Shown: positions 27,067 to 36,207, numbered from the stretch's first letter. The stretch is DNA of 64,000 bases from Paenibacillus marchantiae (GCF_028771845.1 NZ_CP118270.1:2790001-2854000); one strand, 5' to 3'. Made by a program: numbers and translations. The notes: generated from the letters alone by a model not told the origin.

Positions 27067-28199
27067 TCACCATCAGTCTCTGTATGATTGTGAAGAACGA
27101 ACAACGCACGCTTGCTCGCTGTCTCGACTCGGTCGCCGGCATCGTGGACGAGATCGTTATTGTAGATACCGGTTCATCTGACCGTACGAAAGAGATAGCC
27201 GCGCAATACACCGACCGGGTCTACACGTATGAGTGGAAGGACGATTTTGCTGCAGCGCGGAATTATTCTTTCGACCAGGCCACGCAGGAATATATCCTGT
27301 GGCTGGATGCGGATGATGTGCTGCTGCCCGCGGAACGGGCGAAGCTTGAAAGGTTAAAGCAGCAGCTGCCGTCCGGCGGTGAGACGGCGGCTGTGATCTT
27401 GGGCTACACGCTGGCCGAGGGGCCGGAGGGAAGTCCGCTCGTGACGGACCGACGGTTGCGCCTCGTTAAGCGGGAAGCGGGGTGCCGCTGGCATGGCCGG
27501 CTGCACGAGCAGTTAGGCTTCCCGCAGAGCGGTGTCATTACGGCAGACATTGCCGTCACGCACCGCCGCGAAGCGGGCCATCATTCGGCGCGAAACGTGC
27601 GCATTCTGCGCAAATGGATCGCCGAAGAGGGCGTAGCCCAGGGACGCCTGCTGTTTTATTATGCAGGCGAATGTTATGACCGCCAGCGTTATACGGCGGC
27701 GGTTCGGGCGTATGCGAAGCTGCTGCTGGAGCCGAGCGGCTATCGCGAGGATCGGCTCATTGCCTGCGCGCGGCTGGCGGAATGTTATGAGCGGCTTGGC
27801 GAGCCGGGTCGGAAGCTGGGTGCGCTGCTGCAATCATTTCAATTCGACCTGCCGCATGCCGACTTCTGCTGCGCCATCGCTGCTTGCTTCCATGAGCGGC
27901 AGGAGCTAGTCTCCGCCATCTACTGGTACATGCAAGCGCTCGATGTCAGCAGCCGCGATCCAGGTCTACGTCCCGTGCCTGCGGCATGCCGCACTTGGCT
28001 GCCACACGCCAGGCTCTCCCTTTGTTACGCTCACATGGGAAACTGGGAGCAGGCGCTTCTGCATAACAGCAAAGCAAGGGATTATCTGCCGAATGACCCC
28101 GGCCTGCTCACCAATCGGCAGAAGCTTGAGGCGGTGGTGAGTAGGGTGAACAGCGGCTTGGAAGAGAAAGAGAAAGAGAAAGAGAAAGAGAAAGAGTAG
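27063..28199 (+). CDS. GT2 glycosyltransferase with TPR-like C-terminus
   Basis: 378 residues. The GT2 domain has SLCMIVKNEQRTLARCLDS, VDTGSSDRTKE and DXD-type LWLDADDV. From about residue 195 it continues as TPR-like helical repeats (YYAGECYDRQRYTAAVRAY, ARLAECYERLGE). It ends in an EK dipeptide run coded by hexanucleotide repeats. The region 27.4-28.1 kb is clearly richer in G+C than its neighbours. The start is GTG at 27063. Confidence 0.88.
   Translation: MITISLCMIVKNEQRTLARCLDSVAGIVDEIVIVDTGSSDRTKEIAAQYTDRVYTYEWKDDFAAARNYSFDQATQEYILWLDADDVLLPAERAKLERLKQQLPSGGETAAVILGYTLAEGPEGSPLVTDRRLRLVKREAGCRWHGRLHEQLGFPQSGVITADIAVTHRREAGHHSARNVRILRKWIAEEGVAQGRLLFYYAGECYDRQRYTAAVRAYAKLLLEPSGYREDRLIACARLAECYERLGEPGRKLGALLQSFQFDLPHADFCCAIAACFHERQELVSAIYWYMQALDVSSRDPGLRPVPAACRTWLPHARLSLCYAHMGNWEQALLHNSKARDYLPNDPGLLTNRQKLEAVVSRVNSGLEEKEKEKEKEKE
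28163..28196 (+). repeat. Hexanucleotide tandem repeat (GAGAAA)n
   Basis: About five and a half copies of AGAAAG/GAGAAA at the 3' end of the glycosyltransferase gene, coding Glu-Lys. Gain or loss of units stays in frame and alters only tail length. Confidence 0.8.
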
Positions 28200-28226
28200 T
28201 GTTGATCCTTTCTAGAGGTGGAATAA

Positions 28227-28282
28227 GAGCAGCCCCGCTTGCCGTGAGAGTCGGCGAGAGGGGCTGCTTATTTGTGTTTTTA
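28227..28282 (+). terminator. Terminator of the glycan operon
   Basis: Stem AGCAGCCCC / GGGGCTGCT, with an internal hairpin, followed by TATTTGTGTTTTTA. Confidence 0.8.
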
Positions 28283-28339
28283 TTTCTCGGGTGCTAGACA
28301 CCGAACGTACTGGTCTTTCGTACGCAGGCTTTGGCATGC

Positions 28340-28804
28340 TCAGCCCCAACCGTCATAGATTTCTTCATCGATGTTTAGCGTAATGGTTTCATCTACATAC
28401 TCATTCCAGTTTTCGATTCGGAGGGTATTTTCACTTTCCCATTCCAGATGGTCATGTCCGTGTTACTCGGCGCGATATATGTTTTTTACGGTAGAATCAT
28501 TCGGATCATTCGTTTTCTTCACGTCGACCCACATAGTAACTCCACCTGCCGCACCACCATAAGGCACGCCGAAAATCTCGGCGGTATATTCTCCGTTTCT
28601 TGAAGGCATGGAGTAGCTCAGATCTCCTTGTTCGGAACGATCAAACGTGGAAAAGTAAGGGCGAAGCCAGAAATAGAGGAATACAGCGGCGAATAGAACA
28701 AAAATCAATATTGAAAGTGCAGTGAATATCGGGTGTCGGCGTATCCACGATTTTGGTGGTGAGATGTTTGAAGAGTCACTAGCATGTGCATGTTGTTTCG
28801 ACAT
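28340..28804 (-). pseudogene. DUF5412-like membrane protein, interrupted by an in-frame stop
   Basis: The first 113 codons (28804-28466) encode a polar N-terminus, one transmembrane helix (about 25-46) and an extracellular domain with SMPSRNGEYTAEIFGVPYGGAAGG, resembling DUF5412. A TAA at 28463-28465 ends it, yet the same frame reads on for 40 sense codons with protein-like content (LEWESENTLRIENWNEYVD) to TGA at 28340. One base change would restore 154 residues. Either a fresh nonsense mutation or a shortened functional protein. Confidence 0.65.
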
Positions 28805-29135
28805 AAATAAACCGGCCCTCCTTTAATGGTAGTGGGATCGAACGATATAGGGTAATGGATATGTAGGTACGAAAATGTCTTTTCTGTAAGCTAATCATTA
28901 ATCGATGGTAACACATTGCGAATATTAATTAATAACAAATAAGTTAAAATAATCCTTAAAAAAGCGGGAGTTAAGTTAAATGGAGGAAGAGAGCCTTCTT
29001 AGCAAATTCAAGACTTGAGGAAGCAGTAAGAGACCGTAGTTTGGTGTGGAATGTTTAACTTGCCCAAAGGTGGTTGATGCTGCAATTAAGCATGCCAAGC
29101 ATGGTATAATAGAAAGAAACGGAGTTGATGGTCAG
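28805..29135. other. Divergent intergenic region
   Basis: AT-rich, no gene recognised. A TATAAT hexamer at about 29105-29110 could be the -10 box for the Rpn gene. An in-frame extension of that gene to 29046 is possible but lacks a ribosome site. Confidence 0.35.
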
Positions 29136-30002
29136 ATGTCTGATTTGCTCGATCCTCGGAACGTTTTTGTTTTCAAGCGTATTTTTGGCAGTGAAGAAAA
29201 TAAAGATGTACTGCTAGTGTTCTTGAACCGAACGTTTGCAGAATCGGGGGAACAGCCGCTGACGGAGATTGTACTCCTTAATCCGTATACCGATAAAGAT
29301 GCTCCGCTGGATAAACAGTCCATATTTGATATTTGGGCGAAAACAGCTGAAGGTAAATTGATCAACATTGAGATGCAGTTATTTAATAAATACGATATTG
29401 AAAAGCGGACCTTATACTATTGGAGCAAGCGTTATTCCAGTCAGTTGCAGGAAGGCCAAACTTACAAGGAACTGAAAAAGTGTGTGACAATTAATATTTT
29501 AAATTACTCGTTTATCGAAAATGAGCGTTATCATAATGTATTTCATCTGAGGGAAGACCACACTGGACTTGAATTGAGTGATGATCTCGAAGTTCATTTT
29601 ATGGAGCTGTCCAAGCTGGATGATCAATCCGTTCCGATGGAAGGTGGTCTGATTAACTGGCTTTTGTTCCTGAAAGGTGCTGACAAATCAAATTGGGAGG
29701 TGCTGCAAATGAATGAACCTACGTTGAAGAAAGCGATGGATACGCTGGAGTTTCTGAGTCAGGATCGTGAGGCGCGTCGCTTGTATGAAGAACGGCAGAA
29801 GTATTTGCACGATGAAGCCTCGATGATTGAGTGGGCTACGGAGAAGGGGATTGCTAAGGGAATCGAAAAAGGATTAGTGGAAGGTGAAAAAAGAAAGGCG
29901 ATTGAAATAGCTAAAAATATGCTTTCATTCGGCATTGAAGGTTCAATCATTGCCAAAATGAGTGGTCTAACTGAATCTGAAGTTGAGGCGCTAAAAGATT
30001 AG
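29136..30002 (+). CDS. Rpn-family PD-(D/E)XK nuclease / putative transposase
   Basis: 288 residues of the PF12784-type family of recombination-promoting nucleases. SDLLDPRNVFVFKRIFG starts the fold, and the nuclease core has SIFDIWAKTAEGKLINIEMQL, with the catalytic Asp and Glu-x-Gln replacing ExK. It continues YYWSKRYSSQLQEGQTY. A helical C-terminus carries a repetitive stretch (KGIAKGIEKGLVEGE) and ESEVEALKD. Start at 29136 is chosen by homology. Its 3' third is duplicated directly downstream. Confidence 0.85.
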   Translation: MSDLLDPRNVFVFKRIFGSEENKDVLLVFLNRTFAESGEQPLTEIVLLNPYTDKDAPLDKQSIFDIWAKTAEGKLINIEMQLFNKYDIEKRTLYYWSKRYSSQLQEGQTYKELKKCVTINILNYSFIENERYHNVFHLREDHTGLELSDDLEVHFMELSKLDDQSVPMEGGLINWLLFLKGADKSNWEVLQMNEPTLKKAMDTLEFLSQDREARRLYEERQKYLHDEASMIEWATEKGIAKGIEKGLVEGEKRKAIEIAKNMLSFGIEGSIIAKMSGLTESEVEALKD

Positions 30003-30007
30003 CAACG
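29694..30007 (+). repeat. Direct repeat copy A (3' end of the Rpn gene)
   Basis: Starts TGGGAGGTGCTGCAAATG and ends just past the stop codon. It matches 30042-30331 closely, apart from a 24-base stretch absent from copy B and a few substitutions. Confidence 0.85.
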
Positions 30008-30041
30008 CAACCCACAGAAAAAAACTCGTCCCCACAAACAA

Positions 30042-30331
30042 TGGGAGGTGCTGCAAATGAATGAACCTACGTTGAAGAAAGCGATGGATACGCTGGAGTT
30101 TCTAAGTCAGGATCGTGAAGCATGTCGTTTGTATGAAGAGCGGCAAAAGTATTTGCACGATGAAGCCTCAATGATTGAATGGGCTAGGGAAAAGGGATTA
30201 GTGGAAGGTGAAAAAAGAAAGGCTTTTGAAATAGCTAAAAATATGCTTTCATTCGGCATTGAAGTTTCTATCATTGTCAAAACGAGTGGTCTAACTGAAT
30301 CTGAAGTTGAGGCGCTAAAAGATTAGCAAAT
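30042..30331 (+). repeat. Direct repeat copy B
   Basis: Second copy of the Rpn 3' end, separated from the first by about 34 bases. It lacks the codons for an eight-residue part of the KG-rich stretch. Confidence 0.85.
30048..30326 (+). pseudogene. Duplicated C-terminal fragment of the Rpn nuclease
   Basis: 92 codons repeating residues about 187-288 of the full protein, without the nuclease core. It is kept open to the same ESEVEALKD ending. In the parent copy GGGAGG is internal coding sequence; here it sits before an ATG at 30057 and could serve as a ribosome site, so a short helical protein might still be made. Confidence 0.75.
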
Positions 30332-30345
30332 GTGTTTTAAATCTA

Positions 30346-30388
30346 AACAATTGTCTTGTCCCCAAAAGGGCAGGCGGTTGTTTTTTAA
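30346..30388 (+). terminator. Terminator after the Rpn repeat
   Basis: Arms AACAA..CTTGTCCC and GGGCAGG..TTGTT, followed by a T-run. Confidence 0.65.
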
Positions 30389-30478
30389 TTTGTCCTAAAA
30401 TGTTCACTCACACCTGATTCTACTTGCATTCTTTCCGGATCACTCAGGATATACCGCTGTTACACATTTGCCAAAGAT

Positions 30479-30495
30479 CGTTTTACAGTAAAACG
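30479..30495. promoter_or_regulatory. Palindrome upstream of recQ
   Basis: CGTTTTAC A GTAAAACG, a perfect eight-base dyad that could be a regulator-binding site. It does not match the Bacillus LexA box. Confidence 0.3.
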
Positions 30496-30541
30496 CGGTT
30501 GCTCATTCGGGTCTGGGCCGTTAAACTAAAGGGAGCGGCGT

Positions 30542-30652
30542 TTGCTTGACGGACAAGTCATGAGAACGCCATTTTGTTGTCAAGGATGCGGTATATGCCG
30601 CTTTCGGATGTCAGAATCGGATCGGACCAAGCTGGTGGAAGAACACCGGTGA
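30542..30652 (+). CDS. Possible 36-residue Cys-rich small protein
   Basis: TTG at 30542 is preceded by AAAGGGAG at seven bases. The frame encodes 36 residues with FCCQGCGICRF, four cysteines in CCxxCxxC spacing, suggestive of metal binding. It ends 18 bases before the recQ start, so the two may be co-transcribed. No family recognised. Confidence 0.4.
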   Translation: MLDGQVMRTPFCCQGCGICRFRMSESDRTKLVEEHR

Positions 30653-30670
30653 TAAGTAAGGAGTCTTTAC

Positions 30671-32551
30671 ATGAGTGTGCAAACACCTACATTAGAAGAA
30701 GCGCAGGGTCTCCTGCAAAAATATTATGGCTACCCCGACTTCCGTGAGGGACAGAAAAAGATCGTAGCCAGCCTGCTTGAACGTGAAGATACGCTGGGTA
30801 TTATGCCAACCGGGGGCGGGAAATCGATCTGTTATCAGATCCCCGCTTTGTTGTATTCGGGTCTGACGCTTGTCGTCTCTCCGCTGATCTCATTAATGAA
30901 GGACCAGGTTGATGCCCTGACCACGGCTGGTATTGCAGCCGCCTATATTAATAGTACGCTCAGCGGCAAAGAAGTGAATGATCGTATCCGCGCAGCGCAG
31001 CGCGGTGAGCTGAAGCTGCTCTACGTCGCGCCTGAGCGACTGGAGCTAGACTGGTTCCGCGAGGAGATGGGCTATTTGCCGATCTCGTGCGTTGCTGTGG
31101 ATGAGGCCCACTGTGTGTCGCAGTGGGGGCATGATTTTCGGACAAGCTACCTGGCGGTAGCGCCGTTTGTGGACAGTTTGCCGGAGCGGCCGGTGGTTGC
31201 GGCCTTTACGGCTACAGCGACGCCCGAAGTCATGGGAGATATTCTGCGGCTCCTGCGTTTGCAGGACCCGCAGACGTATGTGACCGGACTTGGGCGAGAT
31301 AATCTGGCGTTCAGCGTGCTGCGCGGCGAGAGCAAAAAGGACTTTGTCCTGAATTACGCGCGCGAGCACGCCAGCGAGCCGGGTATTGTGTACGCCGCGA
31401 CCCGCAAGGACGTGGACGATTTGCATCAGCGTTTGCTGCAGGCGGGATTACCCGCAGGACGCTACCATGCCGGGATGACGGACGATGAACGGTCCCAGAG
31501 CCAGGAAGCTTTTTTGTACGATGATATCCGGGTGATGGTGGCCACGAATGCGTTCGGGATGGGGATTGATAAATCCAACGTACGTTACGTTATTCATAAC
31601 AGCATGCCGAAGAACATGGAGGCATATGTGCAGGAAGCCGGTCGTGCGGGACGGGACGGAGAGCCGAGCCAGTGCATTTTGTTATTCGGGGCACAGGACA
31701 TTATCACCCAGAAGTTCCTGATCGAGCAGAACCCGATGGAGGGTGACCGCAAACAAAACGATTACCGGAAGCTGCAACAGATGGTGGACTACTGTTACAC
31801 GACGCGTTGTCTGCGCAGTGCACAGCTGGATTATTTCGGTGAGGTGCATGAGGACAAGCCGTGCGGCATTTGCAGTTCATGTACGGACGACCGTGAGCTG
31901 GTGGATATGACGATTGATGCGCAGAAAATATTCAGCTGCATTCACCGCATGCGTGAACGGTATGGTGTATCGCTGGTCGCTTCGGTGCTCAAGGGCTCCC
32001 GTGCCAAAAAAGTACTCGATTACGGCTTCAACTCCCTGCCAACATACGGCGTGATGGGTAATCGTACAGAGCGTGAGATCGCGGAAATCATTAACGTCAT
32101 GGTGTCCGAAGGTTATCTGATGCTGTCCGAGGGGCAGTATCCGGTTGTTCGTTTGCAGCCACTGGCGGTGGAAGTGCTCAAAGGTCAGCGTGAAGTGATG
32201 CAGCGGGTGGTTCGCAAGACGGCGGCAACGGCTTCGGGTACAAACTATGGCGGACGTCGTGGACGAGATGCAATGCCATCTGCGGTTAACGAGACGGTAT
32301 TTGAGCAGCTGCGTCTGATCCGTCGTGATCTGGCGGCGAAAGAGCATGTGCCGTCGTACATTATTTTCAATGATGCGACCTTGCGCGAGATGAGTGTGGT
32401 ATGTCCAAGGACAGAACGTGACATGCTGGATATTAAAGGGGTCGGTGAGGTCAAGTACCGTAAGTACGGGCTGCCGTTCCTGGAGTTTTTCCAGAAGCAA
32501 ACGGGCGAAGACGTGGATACGGATGATGATGCTTTTTATGAATACGAGTGA
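30671..32551 (+). CDS. recQ: ATP-dependent DNA helicase RecQ
   Basis: 626 residues. Helicase motifs: Walker [17 protein letters not shown] in [20 protein letters not shown], and motif [12 protein letters not shown]. The RecQ zinc site is CYTTRCLR...CGICSSC, then a winged-helix part, and a C-terminal HRDC domain ([20 protein letters not shown]). Unwinds DNA 3' to 5' in recombination repair. AAGGAG lies before the ATG. Confidence 0.97.
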   Translation: MSVQTPTLEEAQGLLQKYYGYPDFREGQKKIVASLLEREDTLGIMPTGGGKSICYQIPALLYSGLTLVVSPLISLMKDQVDALTTAGIAAAYINSTLSGKEVNDRIRAAQRGELKLLYVAPERLELDWFREEMGYLPISCVAVDEAHCVSQWGHDFRTSYLAVAPFVDSLPERPVVAAFTATATPEVMGDILRLLRLQDPQTYVTGLGRDNLAFSVLRGESKKDFVLNYAREHASEPGIVYAATRKDVDDLHQRLLQAGLPAGRYHAGMTDDERSQSQEAFLYDDIRVMVATNAFGMGIDKSNVRYVIHNSMPKNMEAYVQEAGRAGRDGEPSQCILLFGAQDIITQKFLIEQNPMEGDRKQNDYRKLQQMVDYCYTTRCLRSAQLDYFGEVHEDKPCGICSSCTDDRELVDMTIDAQKIFSCIHRMRERYGVSLVASVLKGSRAKKVLDYGFNSLPTYGVMGNRTEREIAEIINVMVSEGYLMLSEGQYPVVRLQPLAVEVLKGQREVMQRVVRKTAATASGTNYGGRRGRDAMPSAVNETVFEQLRLIRRDLAAKEHVPSYIIFNDATLREMSVVCPRTERDMLDIKGVGEVKYRKYGLPFLEFFQKQTGEDVDTDDDAFYEYE

Positions 32552-32623
32552 GATGTTGGATGAAGATTCTTACGTTTTGAAATGAAAAATATAGTCTGGT
32601 GGTCCAGACAAAGGTTGTGAACC

Positions 32624-34588
32624 ATGAAAGTTATTCTCTCTACATTAAATGCAAAGTACATCCATACCTCTTTGGCCTTGCGGTGTCTGAAGGCGTACAG
32701 TGAGAAGGATTTTGATATTGAGCTGGCCGAGTATACGATTAAGGACCCGGTCATGAATATCGTGTCCGATCTGTATCAGCGCGGTGCTGACATGATCGGG
32801 TTCTCGTGTTACATCTGGAACATTGAAGAGACAATCAAGGTCATTGATATTTTGAAAAAGGTTATGCCAGAGGTGAAAATTCTGCTCGGCGGGCCGGAAG
32901 TGTCCTACGACACGGAATATTGGATGAACCGCATCCCCAATGTCGATTTCATCGTGATGGGTGAAGGGGAAGAGACGCTGCATCAGCTCTTGACGGAGCT
33001 GGAGGGAAGCAAGAAGTTCCATTTCGTATATGGACTGGCGTATCGCAAAGGGGAAGAAGTCATTCTCATGCCGGGACGGCCAAAAGCGGATCTGAATGAT
33101 CTGCCGTCACCGCACCGTTTTGAAGAGGATATCCCGGAGCTCGGGAAACGTGTTGTTTATTTTGAAACCAGCCGTGGCTGTCCGTTCAGTTGTCAGTTCT
33201 GTCTGTCCAGTATTGAGGTCGGCGTGCGGTATTACGATATTGAGCGGACAAAGTCGGACATTCTGTACCTGATCGAGAAGGGCGCGAAGCTAATCAAGTT
33301 TGTGGACCGGACATTTAACATCAAGCGGGATTATGCGCTCGAAATGTTCAAATTCCTGATCGAGAATCATCAGGGGACGGTATTTCAGTTTGAAATTACG
33401 GCTGATATTATGCGTCCCGAGGTACTGGACTATCTGGCAGAGAATGCGCCGCCAGGCACATTCCGGTTCGAGATTGGGGTTCAGTCCACGAATGATCCAA
33501 CGAATGAACTGGTGAAACGCCGCCAGAACTTCTCGAAGCTGAGTCGTACCGTGAACAAGGTGAAAGCCAGCGGCAAAATCGACCAGCATCTGGATCTTAT
33601 CGCCGGACTGCCGGAGGAAGATTACAATACGTTCAGGAAGACGTTTAACGATGTGTTTGCATTGGGGCCGGAAGAGCTTCAGCTTGGATTCCTCAAAATG
33701 CTGCGCGGTACGGGTCTGCGTCTGGATGCGGAGAAGTACAACTATACGTATATGGATCACGCGCCGTATGAGATTCTGGGCAGTGACGTGCTGCCGTTCA
33801 GCGACATCGTGCGCCTGAAGCGGCTGGAGGATGTGCTGGAGAAATACTGGAACGCACATCGGATGGACCATACGCTGAAGTATCTGATGGAGCAGGAGTT
33901 CGATTCGCCATTTGATTTCTTCCAGGCGTTCGGGGATTATTGGGAGGGTCAGGGCTGGCAGAAGATCGGTCACCAGCTGGAGGATCTGTTCACTCGTCTG
34001 CACAGCTTCCTGGAGTCGCGCAACACGCCGCATATGGATATTGTGCTCGGCTTGATGAAGCTGGATTATTTCCTCGGCCACAAGTACAAACCACGCAAAA
34101 TCTGGTGGGAAGATCCGCTCCAGAAAGACCAGTGGGCGGGTTATATGAAAACGTTGGCTGAACGTCCGGAAGACGTTCGCCTGCCGCGTATTGCCGGTGC
34201 CACAGGCACGGCGTGGCTGGAAAGCAGCGGCACGAGTGCGATTGCCGCTGCGGGAAGTTCGGCTGCTGACGGGGAAGACTCTGCCGCGAATGGCGCGGCG
34301 GACGGGGTGGACGGCAACGCTTCGCGTGCGTTGCCGATGACCTCAGCCATGACCGCACAGACGGTCATGGGTGCCCGTGCTTTCGCCGACCTCGGTCTCG
34401 GCGAAAAGGAACTGCAGAAGCACACCGTAATGGATGTGCTTCCGTTCCGGCTTGAGCGAGTGCTTGCTGGCGCCAGCCCGCTTGCCGCGAAAGGTCGGAC
34501 GCTGCTGGTCGTGGTGTACCAGCAGCATGAAGGGCAGCAGGCGCAGTATTACACGCTGCCGCTGGGAGAAGAAGCCGCTGCTATGTAG
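32624..34588 (+). CDS. B12-binding-domain radical SAM protein (DUF4080)
   Basis: 654 residues. An N-terminal cobalamin-binding-like Rossmann domain (1-140; LLGGPEVSYD, FIVMGEGEETL) is followed by a radical SAM core with the iron-sulfur motif CPFSCQFC (CX3CX2C), then a DUF4080 C-terminal domain. Residues about 525-580 are an Ala/Ser/Gly-rich, low-complexity insertion. Likely a radical methyltransferase or similar; the substrate is unknown. Confidence 0.88.
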   Translation: MKVILSTLNAKYIHTSLALRCLKAYSEKDFDIELAEYTIKDPVMNIVSDLYQRGADMIGFSCYIWNIEETIKVIDILKKVMPEVKILLGGPEVSYDTEYWMNRIPNVDFIVMGEGEETLHQLLTELEGSKKFHFVYGLAYRKGEEVILMPGRPKADLNDLPSPHRFEEDIPELGKRVVYFETSRGCPFSCQFCLSSIEVGVRYYDIERTKSDILYLIEKGAKLIKFVDRTFNIKRDYALEMFKFLIENHQGTVFQFEITADIMRPEVLDYLAENAPPGTFRFEIGVQSTNDPTNELVKRRQNFSKLSRTVNKVKASGKIDQHLDLIAGLPEEDYNTFRKTFNDVFALGPEELQLGFLKMLRGTGLRLDAEKYNYTYMDHAPYEILGSDVLPFSDIVRLKRLEDVLEKYWNAHRMDHTLKYLMEQEFDSPFDFFQAFGDYWEGQGWQKIGHQLEDLFTRLHSFLESRNTPHMDIVLGLMKLDYFLGHKYKPRKIWWEDPLQKDQWAGYMKTLAERPEDVRLPRIAGATGTAWLESSGTSAIAAAGSSAADGEDSAANGAADGVDGNASRALPMTSAMTAQTVMGARAFADLGLGEKELQKHTVMDVLPFRLERVLAGASPLAAKGRTLLVVVYQQHEGQQAQYYTLPLGEEAAAM

Positions 34589-34918
34589 GTGCAGCGGTAT
34601 TGGGGAGCTGCATGGCCGATGGCTGCATGCAGTGGGGGAAGCACCATGCCTTTGCCGTTCTGGTGCTATAACGGTGAGCACCGCGGTTGTGGACGCGGTG
34701 CAATCCCGTGAGGTGCTGCTCCATTGGGAGCAGCACCTCATCCTTACGCGGCTTGCCACTGCACAAGCAGCGCTCCGCTTCACCTTTTATCAAAACATAT
34801 ATGTTCCGAAAGCATCGGAAGGTCTTCTGATTCCCTAGTGGATGAAGAAGGGCCTTCCTTTTTGTTTTTCCGAATTTGGGTCAAAAACATAAGCTATCCA
34901 AACGAAGGAGAGTTTCCT
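34589..34918. other. Region before the integrase
   Basis: No gene recognised. It contains a perfect 14-base inverted repeat, TGAGGTGCTGCTCC (34709-34722) and GGAGCAGCACCTCA (34727-34740), without a T-run, plus a terminator. The integrase promoter is expected between about 34867 and 34900. Confidence 0.5.
34817..34866 (+). terminator. Intrinsic terminator before the integrase
   Basis: Arms GGAAGGTCTTCT and AAGAAGGGCCTTCC, followed by TTTTTG. It isolates the integrase from the radical SAM gene. Confidence 0.75.
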
Positions 34919-36034
34919 ATGAATAAATATGCTACTACTGAAAAGACGATTACCATAACTAAAGGTTCCGCTGAGTTACTGCACATTCATATCCCATATA
35001 ACCTTGCATATATTGAACGGATTCGTCGAATTAAGGGCAGAACGTGGGAAGCCAAACAAAAAGTTTGGATCATCCCCTACACCATAGCTGCTCTTCAAGA
35101 GTTCATGAATCAATTTGATCCTGATGACGTTCTGATTACCCCAGAGTTGTGGGTTGAAAATGAGAATTTACAGCAGTGGAAAGCTAGTAAGGCAAACCAT
35201 CCATGGAGCAAAGATCCGTTACAGAAGGCATTAAAGTTACGAGGATACAGCCGCAAAACGATTAAAGCATATTGTAATCAGGTCGAACGTTTTCTGAGTA
35301 GCTGCCAACTTGAAAGTACAGCCGTGACTACTTCTGTAGTTCAGACGTACTGTTTAAATTTGCTTGAGCGAGGGATCTCTCATTCCAGTGTGAACCAGGC
35401 AATTAGCGCAATTCGCTTCTACTGCCAGCACATACTCCATCATCCTACAGATAACCAGTATATTCGTCCCAAGAAGCAGACCAAGCTGCCACAAGTGTTG
35501 TCTGAAAAAGAAGTTGCTAAATTGCTCACATCCGTAACTAATCTCAAGCATAAAACGATTCTTTTTCTCACGTATTCATCTGGTCTTCGTGTAGGTGAAG
35601 TCGTTCGTCTTCGATGCAGCGATTTGGATATTGAGCGTCAGACCCTTATTGTAAGGCAGGGAAAAGGTCAGAAGGATCGGAGAACAATCCTATCGAGCCT
35701 AGCGTGGGATATGGTGCAGAAATACATCACTGAATATAGACCAACTCGTTGGCTCTTTCCAGGGCAATCTTCTGATCGGCATCTTACGGAGCGGAGTGTT
35801 CAGAAGGTTTTTGAAGAAGCTAGACAACGCGCAGGCATTGATAAAAAGGTTAGTATTCATGTCTTGAGGCACTCTTTTGCTACTCATTTGTTGGAAAACG
35901 GAACAGACCTGCGCTATATTCAGGAACTACTTGGTCACACGAGTGCACGAACAACACAGCGATATACCCATGTTAGTACGAAAAATATTCAGCGTATTCA
36001 GAGCCCATTGGATCGTTTGGATTTGGGAGATTGA
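34919..36034 (+). CDS. Tyrosine recombinase (Xer/IntI-like integrase)
   Basis: 371 residues. Residues 1-75 are an extra domain with IPYNLAYIERI and W43/W50 in RTWEAKQKVWIIPYTI, resembling a motif I know from HARP-type helicase domains. Residues about 97-180 are the SAM-like core-binding domain. The catalytic set is complete: R224, K252, H314, R317, H340 and nucleophile Y349. The K-to-H gap is 62 residues, close to XerD (72) and far from IntI1 (106), so the IntI-specific insertion is absent. The tail IQSPLDRL resembles the IntI1 RSPLDAL ending. GAAGGAG precedes the ATG at 34919. Confidence 0.93.
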   Translation: MNKYATTEKTITITKGSAELLHIHIPYNLAYIERIRRIKGRTWEAKQKVWIIPYTIAALQEFMNQFDPDDVLITPELWVENENLQQWKASKANHPWSKDPLQKALKLRGYSRKTIKAYCNQVERFLSSCQLESTAVTTSVVQTYCLNLLERGISHSSVNQAISAIRFYCQHILHHPTDNQYIRPKKQTKLPQVLSEKEVAKLLTSVTNLKHKTILFLTYSSGLRVGEVVRLRCSDLDIERQTLIVRQGKGQKDRRTILSSLAWDMVQKYITEYRPTRWLFPGQSSDRHLTERSVQKVFEEARQRAGIDKKVSIHVLRHSFATHLLENGTDLRYIQELLGHTSARTTQRYTHVSTKNIQRIQSPLDRLDLGD

Positions 36035-36207
36035 GTGCTTAGTAAATCTCCCTTTTTCACCAAATTCTTCTTCGCAAATACTACACCATAGGTTATCATA
36101 TACGTAGTTCACATATCATGCAGGGTGTGTGGTATTTACGAAGTACATAAATTAGATGTTATACGCAATTACTGTAGTAGAAACCATAGGATGAAGGAGC
36201 GAGAAAT
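36035..36207. other. Candidate attI-like region
   Basis: No gene. GTTATAC at 36158-36164 resembles the right-hand core boxes of the attC sites (GTTATAG, GTTATGT), but no matching AAC box or palindrome lies to its left, as expected for an attI rather than an attC. It is the left boundary of cassette 1. Confidence 0.45.

Noticed and set aside
28463..28465. Selenocysteine or programmed readthrough at the TAA
   Set aside because: The codon is TAA, not TGA, and no flanking structure was seen; a point mutation is simpler.
33290..34081. 263-codon minus-strand frame within the radical SAM gene
   Set aside because: Long only because of codon bias of the opposite gene; no ribosome site, no motif, low-complexity composition.
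34709..34740. Perfect 14-base inverted repeat as an attC site or IS end
   Set aside because: No AAC/GTT outer boxes, no transposase, no target duplication; it may be a simple stem upstream of the integrase.
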